Positions 24,645 through 36,503 of a DNA stretch of 64,000 nucleotides are shown in pieces. Each line of letters opens with the position of its first letter. Position 1 is the first letter of the stretch. The notes beneath the pieces are model-generated. The model was not told the origin of the DNA, searched no databases, and saw nothing but the letters and a program-made list of their open reading frames with translations. Where the stretch lies: assembly GCF_019175385.1 (NCBI RefSeq), contig NC_083344.1, positions 6,796,965-6,860,964 of the forward strand. Direction: 5' to 3'. The translations under genes were made by a program, and so were the position numbers. Origin of the DNA: Lycium barbarum (Eukaryota > Streptophyta > Magnoliopsida > Solanales > Solanaceae).

Positions 24645-26205
24645 GAGTTTGTTTTAACGAATATGTATATGTTTGATGTATATTGCCTTTTTTCTTAGTA
24701 TAATCGTGATAAGTTCAATAATTATAAACTAACCGGTGTCCCCTTTTCTTTCCTCCCTCACCACATGACCACTCGGGTCGGGTCAGCCTGCCTATTAGGC
24801 CTCAGGCCCAATAAGGAAAATTCTTTCCTCGAAGATATTGAGTCTGCAAAGATGAAGTAAATAGCTTGGCGCGTAAAAGGCCCAGCCATGGATGAAAATG
24901 GCTGGCTAGGGGTTTGGTACGCCCCTAGTCTTTACATTATTTGCCTATTGCCTCTCCTTTTTTTTTTTTTTTTTTTTTTTTTGAGTTCACAGTGGAATTC
25001 TTATTGTGTGAACTAGTAGTCTTAGGACAACGGTACCTATGCCGTTTTGCAATCTAAGTCCCCAAAACCGTTTCTTTCAAAAACCCGAATTTAGCGTAAT
25101 GATTTTTGACAACTTAAAAGAGGATTAATTAAACTATTTGACACGGTTTTAGATCTCTAAAAAAAATGAAAAGAGTATTTCAAAAGGCCATGAGCATTGC
25201 AATATGTTAAGAAAAACGGATTGATTTTCAAAAAGCCAAAACCAAGCTTTGTTGTAAACTTAAGCTAAAATAGATAAGTGTTTGGGATCAATTTCAAATG
25301 GCCAATTCAGTATAAATTGGGGACAAAACGCCACTGATTTTAGCAGAAAATGGACAAGGCCAGATTTGGCCAAAACAGAAAATGGATTTTTCGGGCCAAA
25401 GCCCGTTTACAAAAAGAGATGATATAAACATCCCAAAACCTTTAAACACAAACTCATTCGGGCCAAAAAATAGGCAACTCTCTTTCAAAAAATCACAATA
25501 TTTAGCTATGAAGTCCAAACACAAAATCAATTTCATAATTTGTCTTAAACAATGCATTTCCCAAAATAAGTACATTCGTATATACAAGTTCCCGGATAAA
25601 GTGTTCCAAACGTGTTATACGGATAGAACCAAATAAGGTATGAGTTAAGCATGGACGAAATAGGACATTCAAAACATAATAAGTTTATATTTTTCAAAAC
25701 AACATGTATAAAGACGACAACTTTATACTCAATTTCCAAACAAAATACATCACCCTTATATACAAAAAGGGGGAAATTATTTTATCCGGATATCATAAAT
25801 CTGAATCTACGTACCCTATATATAAAGGGAACTTATCCAAATTTCTTTTTCTCAAAATGATATGCAAATGACAAGATTTTTGCGAGAATAAACACTAAAT
25901 AGACAGTTCATGCAAATAATCATACATTGAAATTCGAAGGTTAAACGTATAGTATGGATCCTTAATACTGGGGTGCCTAACACCTTCCCCAGGGGATCAT
26001 CCGAACCCTTACCTAGAACTCTGGATTACGAAGGATTTTTCACTGTATTTGAATAAACCCTTCACCCCTGGTTTTCCTAATTTCCTAAAAATTAGATGGC
26101 GACTCTTTTTCAAAAATAAGTCTGAAAGAGCACCAATGAGTTCGTAGTTGCTTTTATGCCTTAACACAGCGTAAAAAGCAAACCATTACAAGCGGGCCTA
26201 AGTCC
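24645..26205 (+). mobile_element. LTR-like DNA of a Tat-type element, 3' part
   Basis: There is no gene. It contains the U5 pattern of Tat LTRs in this window: GGGGTGCCTAACACCTTCCCC near 25971, then TTAGATGGCGACTC at 26094-26105. A poly-T run lies at 24957-24982. The boundaries are not defined; the solo LTR at 4069-24639 probably inserted into this older sequence. Confidence 0.45.
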
Positions 26206-26598
26206 TGCTATTATATATATATATATATAGATAGATTTTGGTTCGATTTGGTATTTTTTTTGTTTTCTATAAAATATAAAATCCACCTTAATTATACGGT
26301 ATTATTTATGTATTTAGATTGGACCTGCCATTTTATCGAAAAGAACCTAATTTAGTTAATATTAAGGAACCATATTGACACTTCTAGGTACATGAGGGAT
26401 TAACTATTCTCTCGTCATAAGCATTTGACTAGATTTTTGTATTCATGTATGCTAATAGAAGTACTACTGTAATCTATTTTCCACCCGCAAAAAAAATTCA
26501 GAATTATCAAGCACAATCTTGCTTTAATTGAAAATTTTGTGGAACGATCATGCCTAGGTTTTGGCTCACAAGGATTTGTGATCTTTGAATGTTTGCCG
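26206..26598. other. AT-rich spacer downstream of receptor pseudogene
   Basis: A TA microsatellite lies at 26212-26228 and the rest is AT-rich. It has no similarity to the spacer downstream of copy 2; homology between the two receptor copies starts only 11 bp beyond the stop codon. Confidence 0.5.
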
Positions 26599-26609
26599 TC
26601 TGATTCCAC

Positions 26610-29288
26610 CTAGTGCCGACTACTGACAAGCCGGAGCCTAATCTTTTTAAGTGTTGAAAGAGCATCCTCCATGCTAATCCTTGCATCAGGTGTCACTAAA
26701 GTGCAGCTCAAAGCTAATTCCATGATAGATAACAAACATTGCATCTTCGCGTCGATTTGTTCATCAACTGGTTGTACCAAATTAGAATCCACCACTTTAT
26801 GAATTTCACTTGGGAAGGAATCACTAACCCAACGTTGTATGCTCAAGTTTTCAGTAAATATTTCATCACTTGGTTTCTTCCTTGTAAACGTCTCCATCAT
26901 TAGGATACCAAAACTATAAACGTCACAATTCGTGGATACTATTCCATCTTGTCCATACTCTGCAATCATCGTTGAAAATGATCAGATAAGCTTAGTTCCT
27001 AGTTATCATGGACTATGCTAAAACTGAGAGAACCAATTTATTTGAGGGGAAATAACTAATTGGGTATTCTGGATATAAGAAAAGTTTGAAAAGTTTGAGT
27101 ACCTGGAGCAATATATCCAATGGTTGCAATTGTCCTTGTTTGAACAAAAGCCTCCCCTTCACCTAACAACTTCGCAATGCCAAAATCACTGACATGACCA
27201 AGCGTTTCTTGATCTAGCAAGACATTGCTTGGCTTCAAGTCACAATGCACCACAGCTGTTGAATAGCCATTGTGCAGATAGTCCATTGCAGATGCAACAT
27301 CTGTCATTATATCTAATCTTTGCAATAAGTTCAAGAACAAATTGTGAGAGTATAACCATTTATCAAGTGTCTCATTGAACATGTATTCCAACACTAAGGC
27401 TTTGAAATCAAGGTTGGAGCAGCTGGTGATGACTTTGGTTAGATTTCTGTGGCGAAGGTTCCGGGGTATCTCACATTCTATGTCAAAACTTTTGAATGCA
27501 CCCTCCAATTGCACATTGAATACCTTTGCTGCCAAAACGGTGCCATCTTTAAGTATCCCTTTGTAGACCATGCTGAAACCCCCATTACCAAGCAAGTTGC
27601 TTTCGTTGAATCCTTCTGTTGCCTGTTCAAGTTCATAATAGGAAATTCTTTCATGCCCTTTTACTAGAGACACATCTCCTTGACTTGCATTCTTCTTTGT
27701 GTTTCTCAATCTTAGCACCATATATCCAACGGCTAACGCGAGGAGTGATCCAATCCCTAACAGAATATATAAACATGTAAGCACTTGTTTTCTTCTTGAC
27801 TTCTCTGTAGATTTGGTTACGCATGGTTTCACATTAAATCGGGATTCACCACGAAGTGCATCATTGGACAGGAAAGATTGACTAGTAATATTTGCAAAAG
27901 GACCACCAGTGGGAATTTCTCCATTGAGTTAATTAAATGAGATGTTGAGGTATTTGAGATACACAAGAGCTTCTAATGACAGATCCAAGAAATCCAAGGC
28001 CCACATTTTGCTAAATGATTCCGGAATAGGCCCCTCTAATGTATTATGTGCTAGAGAAAGTTTAATCAATTTATCTAGACCCCCTAGAGTGCTAGGAATC
28101 TTACCAGAAAAATCATTTTTTGACAGATCAATGAGTGATGCAGCCTTTAAGTTTCCAATCTCAAGGGGAATTTTCTCACTAAAAAAATTGGATGAAATAT
28201 TGAATTCTATGAGATTGCGAAGGGCCCCCAAGCTTGTAGGTAATCTAGAATTCAGCCTGTTGTAAGATAGATAAAGTTTCCTCAAACTAGTAACATTCCC
28301 TAAGCATGGTGGCAGTGAACCAGAAAACTGATTTCCTGACAAGTCTAATGCACCAAGATTCTTTAAACGACAGACAACATCTGGTATGGTTCCATCTATC
28401 TTGTTGCTTTGTAGGTAAAGTTGTTGAATGTTTAGCATGCCGTGGACAGTTCTTGGACTATGTCCAGTCAACTCATTGTTAACCAGACCCATCCTTATCA
28501 GACCAGTAAGATTACCAATTTCTTCAGAAATGATGCCCTTAAGTTTACAATCTGATCCTTCAAAAACCTGTAGAGAGTCAGAGAAATTCCCTAATGATGC
28601 AGGAAAAATACCACCCAAGGGATTATCACCAAACAAGATTACTCTTAGATTCCTACAGTTTGTCAAAGAAGTAAGGAAGCTCAATGCTAAATCGCTGGAA
28701 AAATTATTATTCTTCAAGTTAAGAAGCTCGAGGTATTCTAAGTTACCAAGTGATTCAGGAATTGGAGCTGTGAAACTATTGCTTGCGAGATCAAGCATTT
28801 TGAGTCTTGAAGAATTTGAGATTGAAGCAGAGATAAAACCACTCAGATTATTTCCTCCACAAAGAAAGTATTCTAGGATGGGCATTCCACGACCTAAATC
28901 TGAAGGTAGAGTACCTGAAAACTTGTTTAGTGAAAGAGATAGGAACAACAGTGGTGACATGTTGAAAATACTTGCAGGGACAGAGCCAGTAAACTCGTTT
29001 TGTGACAATCCTAGCCACTGTAGTTTCTTGAGATTGCCTAGCTCCATTGGTATCTCTCCTGTCAATTTAAGGAAATATATGAGTACTAGTTTGGCGGAAG
29101 AGAGAGAGAAGGAAGAAGATTTAAGATATCTTGTAAGGAAATATCATACTACCTTACAAGCATTGTATTCCAAGTTCTAATATTGTGAGAGTTGTTAAGT
29201 TGGCGAGCTCTCTTGGTACGGTTCCAATAAACTCATTTTTAGACAATGCCAAGACTTGAAGCTTTTTGCATTTCTCCAGGTTTGGTGG
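26610..29288 (-). pseudogene. copy 1 3' half: LRRs, transmembrane segment, kinase
   Basis: Exon 3 is 26610-26959, intron 2 26960-27102, exon 2 27103-29058, intron 1 29059-29152, and the exon 1 remainder 29153-29288. The kinase part at 27056-27832 has loop GNGGFSMVYKG, Lys in LAAKVF, HCDLKPSN and DFG; exon 3 carries EYGQDGIVST. It is broken by the TAA at 27929 and by loss of the start and cap. A transcript from the inserted element's LTR would run antisense to it. Confidence 0.85.
29284..29288. repeat. target-site duplication GGTGG, left copy
   Basis: It matches 36499-36503. Copy 2 has an undivided site reading TTTGGTGGAATAAC at 50568-50581, which gives the empty target. Confidence 0.9.
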
Positions 29289-30093
29289 TGTTGATACCTA
29301 ATTTTGGCTCGACGTGCTTAAAATTAACGTTTTGGGGGCCCTGAATCGTTAAAGAGCGTGAAATATATTTTTTACACATATTTACATTTTTCGATAATTT
29401 ATTGATGATTATCCTTATTTTAGGAATTTTATCAATTTACTGTCATTTTCCAAGAATCATTATTTTGCACATATACAATGTAATACTAAATTTTTTGTGC
29501 AATTAATAATTGTTTCTTAATTTTATAGCAATACATTTTCATATCTTATAAATTAATAATTACATTTTATACTTACACATGTATTAATTAACTATATTTT
29601 AGTACAGTGCGTCAGTGCAGAGAAAATCGAAGCAATTAATTTTTAAACGCAGAGCAAAAATTCGATCAAGTCAAGGTCTCATCACCTTTTTAAAAGTTGA
29701 CATTTGAGGTGATGGGTTGGGTTCTTGATCCATTGGTTATTGCATTTTTACATAAGGGTTAAAAGGGGTAAAGGGGACAAGAGAGGGAAGATCATTATTT
29801 TTTGGACAAAAGGGGGTTGGGTTCTTGATCCATTGGTTATTGCATTTTTTACAGCAATCCCCACCAACGAACAGCCCACGCATAGCCACTGCTAACCTTC
29901 CCTTTCCCCTCCCCCCAGTTCCGCCGTTACCACCGGAAAACGTTCTGTTCTGCTCCGTTTTTTGCTTGAGTTATGGCTTCTTCGGATTGTTTTAATTTTG
30001 TAATTTGACTACTTCCGGATGGAGTTGCAATTTTCTGGCTACCTAATCTTCATGTTTATATTTTTGGTTGTTGCTTTGTATTGATGTTGCACT
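29289..30093 (+). mobile_element. 5' LTR, truncated
   Basis: It matches 33423-34641 with an internal gap: the 3' LTR has an extra C-rich segment of about 450 bp (about 33925-34400) absent here. Shared ends include TGGCTCGACGTGCTTAAAAT and TTTTGCTTGAGTTATGGCTT. Similarity stops at 30093. Confidence 0.85.
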
Positions 30094-30264
30094 ATCCCTC
30101 TCTTGGCCCAACCTCTTTGAGCTAGCGTACTAGAAATGTGCAACTGCAGATAAAGATCTAAGCTGAAGTTGCCAACAACAAAAAGATACAAAAGTCCCAT
30201 AAAAACAAAGACGAAGAACGACCTCCAAAGCAAGAAGGAGCCAAAAAAAAACATTAGTCATCAT

Positions 30265-30410
30265 TCAGGATCTCGGGCATACAACCTGTCATTCCTTTTT
30301 AATTTTCATTCTCCGGCATATAACCCGGAATTAGCATCAAGACTTCGGGCATACAACCCAGGTCAAATCTCTTAATCCCCACAGAGTCTCGGGCATACAA
30401 CCCCGAACTC
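30265..30410. repeat. short repeat TCTCGGGCATACAACC
   Basis: Four imperfect copies (30270, 30313, 30342, 30386) of CGGGCATACAACCC-like sequence, and related words near 32625-32780 (GGCACACAACCC). They belong to the non-coding interior of the element. Confidence 0.6.
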
Positions 30411-31034
30411 CCAAAAACAAAAAGCTCCAATTTGCAAAAGAAGTCGCACAAGTACAAAAGAAAGGGACAATAAAACGAAGTAGATCAGTGTCAGAGCACA
30501 CAAATACAAAGCACAACCATAGTGCAACGCTTAGGGAAGAATTAGTCACTCCTTACCCAAATGATATCCTACCTTTTTCCCGAGCCTACATTACAAACCC
30601 ATAACAAGCCCTACGTGATTTTATGCCAAGGGTTCTCACATTAGTGGATACTTACATGACCGCCAAGCCTATGGTATCCCAATTACATGCATTGAACATC
30701 TTTCTGAGTATGAGTGTACTTTTCTAGACGTCCCAAAGTTCAAAAATACTGAATATGTGTGAAAAAGGCACTTTCTTTCTAGTGAGGGCACTTGAAACAT
30801 GAGGATAGGTATAGTTCAAAATCTTTGCTTGAAGCAAGACGAATAAATTTTGTCGATACTTAGGTATGTCTGAGGTACCACTTGAAGCTATAGGAATTAT
30901 CCCGAAGTCAATCTCGGTTAGCTGGGAAGAAATTGATGGAATTCTTATGCACAAAACTAATTGTTGGTACCAACTGAAGTCAAGACATGATTCTCTTCAC
31001 TTCTTCATTCTCCAATATTCTTTACAAAAAAAAA

Positions 31035-32590
31035 AAATATAGGCGCCCACCTTCTCATGCGGGTATTTCATTTTCAGTCAGGCACCCACCTTCTAATGCG
31101 GGTATTTTAATTTATGTTAGGCGTCTACCTTCTAATGCGGGTATTTTTAATTTCAGTTCAGGCGCCCACCTTCTAATGCGGGTATTTTATTTTCAGTCAG
31201 GCACCCACCTTCTAATGTGGGTATTTTTTAATCTATGTTAGGCACCCACCTTCTAATGCGGGTATTTTAAATTCAGTCAGGCGCTTACCTTCGAATGCGG
31301 GTATTTTATTTTCAGTCAGGCACCCACCTTCTAATGCGGATATTTTTTAATTTATGTTAGGCACCCACCTTCTAATGCAGGTATTTTAAATTCAGTCAGG
31401 CGCCCACCTTCTAATGCGGGTATTTTTAATTTCAGTTCAGGCACCCACCTTCTAATGCGAGTATTTTTTTAATTGCAGTTCAGGCACCCACCTTCTAATG
31501 CAGGTATTTTAATTTATGCTAGGGGCCCATGTTCTAATGCGGGTATTTTAATTTCAGTCAGGCGCCCACCTTCCAATGCGGGTATTTTAATTTCAGTTCA
31601 GGCGCCCACCTTCTAATGCTGGTATTTCAATTCTAGTTCAGGCACCCACCTCCTAATGCGGGTATTTTAATTTATGTTAGGCGCCCACTTTCTAATGCGG
31701 GTATTTTAATTTCAGTCAGGCGCCCATCTTCTAATGCGGATATTTTAATTTCAGTCAGGCACCCACTTTCTAATGCAGGTATTTTAAATTTCAGTTCAGG
31801 CGCCCACCTTCTAATGCGGGTATTTTAATTTCAGTCAGGCACCCACCTTCTAATGCGGGTATTTTAAATTCAGTCAGGCTCCCACCTTCTAATGTGGGTA
31901 TTTTATTTTCAGTCAGGCACCCACCTTCTAATTCGGGTATTTTTTAATTTATGTCAGGCACCCACCTTCTAATGCGAGTATTTTAAATTCAGTCAGGCGC
32001 CCACCTTCTAATGTGGGTATTTTTAATTTCAGTTCAGGTACTCACCTTCTAATGCGGGTATTTTTTTAATTGCAGTTCAGGCACCCATCTTCTAATGCGG
32101 GTATTTTAATTTATGTTAGGAGCCCACCTTCTAATGCGGGTATTTTCATTTCAGTCAGGCACCCACTTTCTAATGCGAGTATTTTAATTTATGTTAGGCG
32201 TCCACCTTCTAATGCGGGTATTTTTATTTCAGTCAGGCACCCACCTTCTAATGCGGGTATTTTAATTTATGTTAGGCGCCCACCTCCTAATGCGGATATT
32301 TTAATTCCAGTTCAGGCGCCCACCTTCTAATGCGAGTATTTTAATTCCAGTTCAGGCACCCACCTTCTAATGCGGGTATTTTAATTTCAGTCAGGCACCC
32401 ACCTTCTAATGAGGGTATTTTAATTTCAGTCAGGCGCCCACCTTCCAATGCGGGTATTTTAATTTCGGTTCAGGCGCCCACCTTCAAATACGGGTATCTT
32501 AGTGTTTTTTTTTACAGGCGCCCACCTTCAAATACGGGTATCTTAGTGTTTTTTTTTTACAGGCGCCCACCTTCAAATACGGGCATTCCA
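31035..32590. repeat. large minisatellite, about 40-bp unit, about 37 copies
   Basis: The unit is GGCGCCCACCTTCTAATGCG followed by GGTATTTTAATTTCAGTCA, with GGCACCC and ATTTATGTTA variants. The array ends with a changed variant (TTCAAATACGGGTATC). It lies between the deleted coding region and the 3' LTR. Its translated frames (for example 32070-32330) are repeat artefacts. Confidence 0.95.
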
Positions 32591-33407
32591 TTTCAAAGTT
32601 CTGGCGCAAAAAGCAGAGTATGCATTAGGATTTCGGCACACAACACGAGACTTCATTTCATTTCGAGGCTCCAGCACACAAACCAAAGTATGCATCAAGG
32701 TTCTCACACACAATCCAGGACCTTTCTACATTCAAAGCTTTGGCACACAACCCGATGTTTTCAATAGGGTCCCGACATACAACTTCGTAGTCCATTTTAA
32801 TTCATGGCTCTGAGTTCGGTCACCCCTATAGCAATACATCATTTTCCTCCCCAAATCATTTTCCTGAACTACAACCGGTCTGACTCCCATCTCAGGGATA
32901 TGTAGGTAGCTCGAATTTGAGCACGACCGTCCTTCGTCCTACACTTGCTAGGACCACTCCAATAACACTGGGGCAAAATTTTGATCGGACGATCAAAATT
33001 TGCCACAACATCCATTAGTTATCATCTTTTCGAACTACATTGACCTGATTCTCATGATTGGCGAGATATGTAGGAAGCTCTATGAAGAGTTCGGTCACAT
33101 CGGGTTGAGAATCATTCTTTCCGCAGCAAGTATACAATCTTGCACCCTCCAGCCTCTCGTAGCTCGACACTGGGACAATTTTGGAAGCGATGACGTGGGT
33201 ACGCGAATGTTTTTCGGCCCTGAACAATCCTTCCATTTTTATCATTTTTCTTTCTATCACAACCCTGCCGACGAATGGAGAGCATTGTCAAAGCTCTATC
33301 AACGTCTGGCTCCTTTCTCCATACATATCCTTTCAGTGATTCTCTGCCGAGCCAAAATAGGCTACACGTCAACGTCTTCGTCCGAAAACTCTTTCATCGT
33401 CTCCGGT
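32591..33407 (+). mobile_element. non-coding 3' interior before polypurine tract
   Basis: It holds GGGATATGTAGGTAGCTCGA and related GGCGAGATATGTAGGAAGCTC words typical of this element type, and no domain-bearing frame. The 142-residue frame at 33000-33428 runs into the polypurine tract and LTR and is not a gene. Confidence 0.5.
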
Positions 33408-33422
33408 CGAAGAGGGACAAGC
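33408..33422 (+). promoter_or_regulatory. polypurine tract of the inserted Tat-type element
   Basis: CGAAGAGGGACAAGC directly precedes the 3' LTR start TGTTGACACC. It resembles the tract of element A (CGAAGAGGGGCATC), showing common lineage. Confidence 0.8.
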
Positions 33423-36400
33423 TGTTGACACCTGATTTTGGCTCGACGTGCTTAAAATTAACGTTTTGGAGGGCCCTGATTCGTTAAAGAGCGCGAAATA
33501 TATTTTTTTACACATTTTTACATTTTTCGATAATTTATTGATGATTATCCTTATTTTAGGAATTTTATCAATTTACTGTCATTTTCCAAGAATCATTTAT
33601 TTTGCACATATACAGCGTAATACTAAAATATTTGTGCAATTAATAATTGTTTCTTAATTTTATAGCAATACATTTTCATATCTTACACATTGATAATTAC
33701 ATTTTATATTTACACATGTATTAATTAACTATATTTTAGTACAGTCCGTCAGTGCAGAGAAAATCGAAGCAATAAATTTTTAAATGCAGAGCAAAAATTC
33801 GATCAAGTCAAGATCCCGTCACCTTTGTAAAAGTTGACATTAGAGGTGATGGGTTGGGTTCTTGATCCATTGGTTATTGCATTTTTACATACAAAAGGGG
33901 GTGTTTATTTATATTATAAGAAAAGGGAGGGGTTAGTTTAATTATTTTTCTACACAACACTTACACTTCTCTGATTCCCCCCCCCCCCCCCCCTCTAAAC
34001 CCTAAACGTTTTTTTTTCTCTCCTCACTCCTCTCTCAAACGCCGCCACCCCCTCCACGCCGGAGCTCCAAGCTCCGGTGAACTCCAAACCCTCCACCATC
34101 AGTCGTGAACCCCCATTGCCCCACAACTCCCTCTTCCTCTCCAACCCACAGCCGTCGACCACCACCCTACTGCCCAGCGTAACCACCACAACCACATCAC
34201 CACCACAGCACCACCCACAAACCAAACAACCCCTTGGTCTCCTCCATCGGAGCAGCGAGCAACCACATTACCACCATCACTACCAACCACACCACCACTA
34301 TGACGCCACCACCAACGCAAAACCCTATCCCCTTTCCTCCTCTTCCCCGCTGCTCTCTCTCATCTCCCTCTGTTTTTTTTCTTTTCGTTTTGACGTCACC
34401 AGTCCCCACCGACGAACAACCCATGCATAGCCACTGCTAACCTTCCCTTTCCCTTTCCCCCTAGTTCTGCCGTTACCACCGGAAAACGTTCTGTTCTGCT
34501 CCGTTTTTTGCTTGAGTTATGGCTTCTTCGGATTGTTTTAATTTTGTAATTTGATTGCTTCCGGATGGAGTTGCAATTTTCTGGCTACCTAATCTTCGTG
34601 TTTATATTTTTGGTTGTCGCTTTGTATTGATTTTGCACTGTTTGAACTTCTTTTATTTTGGCAAACACGACTGATTTTCCTTCATTTCTACTACTGCTAC
34701 TCGGATTTTCTGCTACTGTTGTTATTATCAAACTATTTCTTAAATTATATTTGCTAAATAATGTTGGTTTTGTGCCCGGAAAATACTACTCCGGTGGCCA
34801 CTGGTATTGTGTTTAATCTTTCTCGGCCGACTAGCTACGAGCTCGCTGCCGGGGAATGTTGTTGACATTGTTATTCCTTTTATCGCTTTTGTTAAAATAA
34901 TTTGGACAAATACTAAACCCAAATGGCCGATGAAGAAATTTCCGTCGATTTCCAAGGCCTCCCATGTACAAAAGACGGGTTTTTTATTTTAAGTTTATTC
35001 ATTATTTCTTTAATTCATTCGATAGTTATTTATTTTCTTACTAATACTTTTATTAAGTGTTTATACAGGTACCCGGAGATACATCCCAAAGACGACACTC
35101 TGAAGGAACTCGAAGACTTCATCGAATCACTGTTTGTATTTACTTTCTGCATTTTTTTTATAACTATACAAAACATAAACTCATAGTATAGTGGAAACTT
35201 TATTTTTGGAATGACAGGTTGATATATTTATTTACTTGTTGCCTTGTTTGTTAAACTTAAAATTGTCATTCGCTTTAGGCAAGACTTAGGCCGTCAATAC
35301 TTTCATAACTAGATTAAATTGACTTGGTATAAATACTTTGTTAAATAAATTCACACTTTTGACGATTAGGCAAAAATACTAGTCCTTCCTTTATTTTATA
35401 TTCTTTATACACTCTTAATACAACTTACATTTATATTTTTTCGTGTACATTAATACATATTTTAATTAAGTTAAATCCACATTTTGACGCTAGGCAAATA
35501 TTAAGTCGTCTATTTACAAATCTTTTATTCTTTAGAGGCATTACACATTTTCACTCATTTTTTATCCACGATTCCTTATACTTATTCTTTACCAATACTT
35601 TTGCAATTATTTTGTTCCTTATTCTTTTGATAGGATATTCATTAAACAATTTTTTTTTTTAACTAAACGGTAGAAACAAGTCAAATAAACTTCATTTTTC
35701 TGAATAATTTCGTTATATAACATCTTTACACCAATGAATATTCGTAAATTATTTTTATATTCTTTATGCATTAATATACCTAGTTATACAATTCTTTATA
35801 TATTTTAGGTTTGACGTACACTCTTTTACACTTGAAATATGTTCTTTATATGTTTAATATACATACATTCTTTTAATAAACATAGACGCACATTACATAG
35901 ACGCACATTCTTTATATCCTTGATATATTTATTTTTACATAGTCTTACATTTTTTTTATATTTTTAATATAGTTACTCATTCTTTACACTAACATATATA
36001 TACACTCTTTGTACTAACAGATATACTTTTATACTTACGAGGTACATTCTCTTTATACTCTTTTATATATTCTTTATTACTATACATTCTTTATGAATAC
36101 TTGATACTTGATATAAATACATTTTTATACACTGTATATACTTAGATATTATCACCTAGTGTAGCTTTTCATGAAGTCATAACATTTTGAAAACAGGTAA
36201 TAATAATGATAAACAGATAGATAATCCCTCTCTAGTGTTTAATCCCTCTCTAGTGTTTAGTTAAACTAAGTCTAAGGACTATCTTCGGGCAGGCTCTGAG
36301 GGATGGTTAATACCTTCCCCTCAGAGTAAATAAAACTCTTATAGGTTTCGTGGACTAAAAATGGAGTAGACACACAAATACATATAGGTTTCTTATTTTT

Positions 36401-36498
36401 CCTTAAAAATTAGGTGGCGACTCCAACCGTTTTAAAGCCAGTTAGAAGAACCGTGAAGTTGCAAACTATCTTGGACCCGTTCAAAATAGGGCGTAACA
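33423..36498 (+). mobile_element. 3' LTR, 3076 bp
   Basis: It starts TGTTGACACC and ends GGGCGTAACA. It contains a TATA-like stretch near 33908-33922, a C-rich low-complexity segment (33975-34440), AT-rich repeats of CATTCTTTATA type (35580-36120), the TACCTTCCCCTCAGAG word near 36311, and TTAGGTGGCGACTCC at 36410-36424. Confidence 0.88.
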
Positions 36499-36503
36499 GG
36501 TGG
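36499..36503. repeat. target-site duplication GGTGG, right copy
   Basis: It is directly after the LTR end GGGCGTAACA and pairs with 29284-29288. Confidence 0.9.

Larger units (their letters stand above)
29289..36498 (+). mobile_element. Tat-type LTR retrotransposon remnant inside the receptor pseudogene
   Basis: The 7210-bp insertion starts TGTTGATACC and ends GGGCGTAACA between GGTGG duplications. It consists of a truncated 5' LTR (29289-30093), a non-coding interior with a large tandem array, a polypurine tract (33408-33422) and a full 3' LTR (33423-36498). No gag or pol remains; the primer site was lost together with the end of the 5' LTR. The plus orientation follows from the polypurine tract before the 3' LTR. 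It was probably a non-autonomous relative or an internally deleted copy. Confidence 0.9.

Noticed and set aside
28428..29180. 250-residue plus-strand frame (and 247 residues at 49724-50467)
   Set aside because: Antisense shadows of the LRR exons; the LRR periodicity on the minus strand explains the lack of stops.
31035..32590. CRISPR-like array
   Set aside because: Repeats are directly adjacent with no unique spacers, in a plant retrotransposon; it is a minisatellite.
33000..33428. 142-residue plus-strand frame
   Set aside because: It crosses the polypurine tract into the 3' LTR, has no known domain, and sits in the non-coding 3' interior of a Tat-type element.
33995..34440. Pro-rich or Gly/Val-rich protein gene
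   Set aside because: Several frames on both strands are open through CCACCACC-type low complexity within an LTR; there is no start context or homologue recognised.
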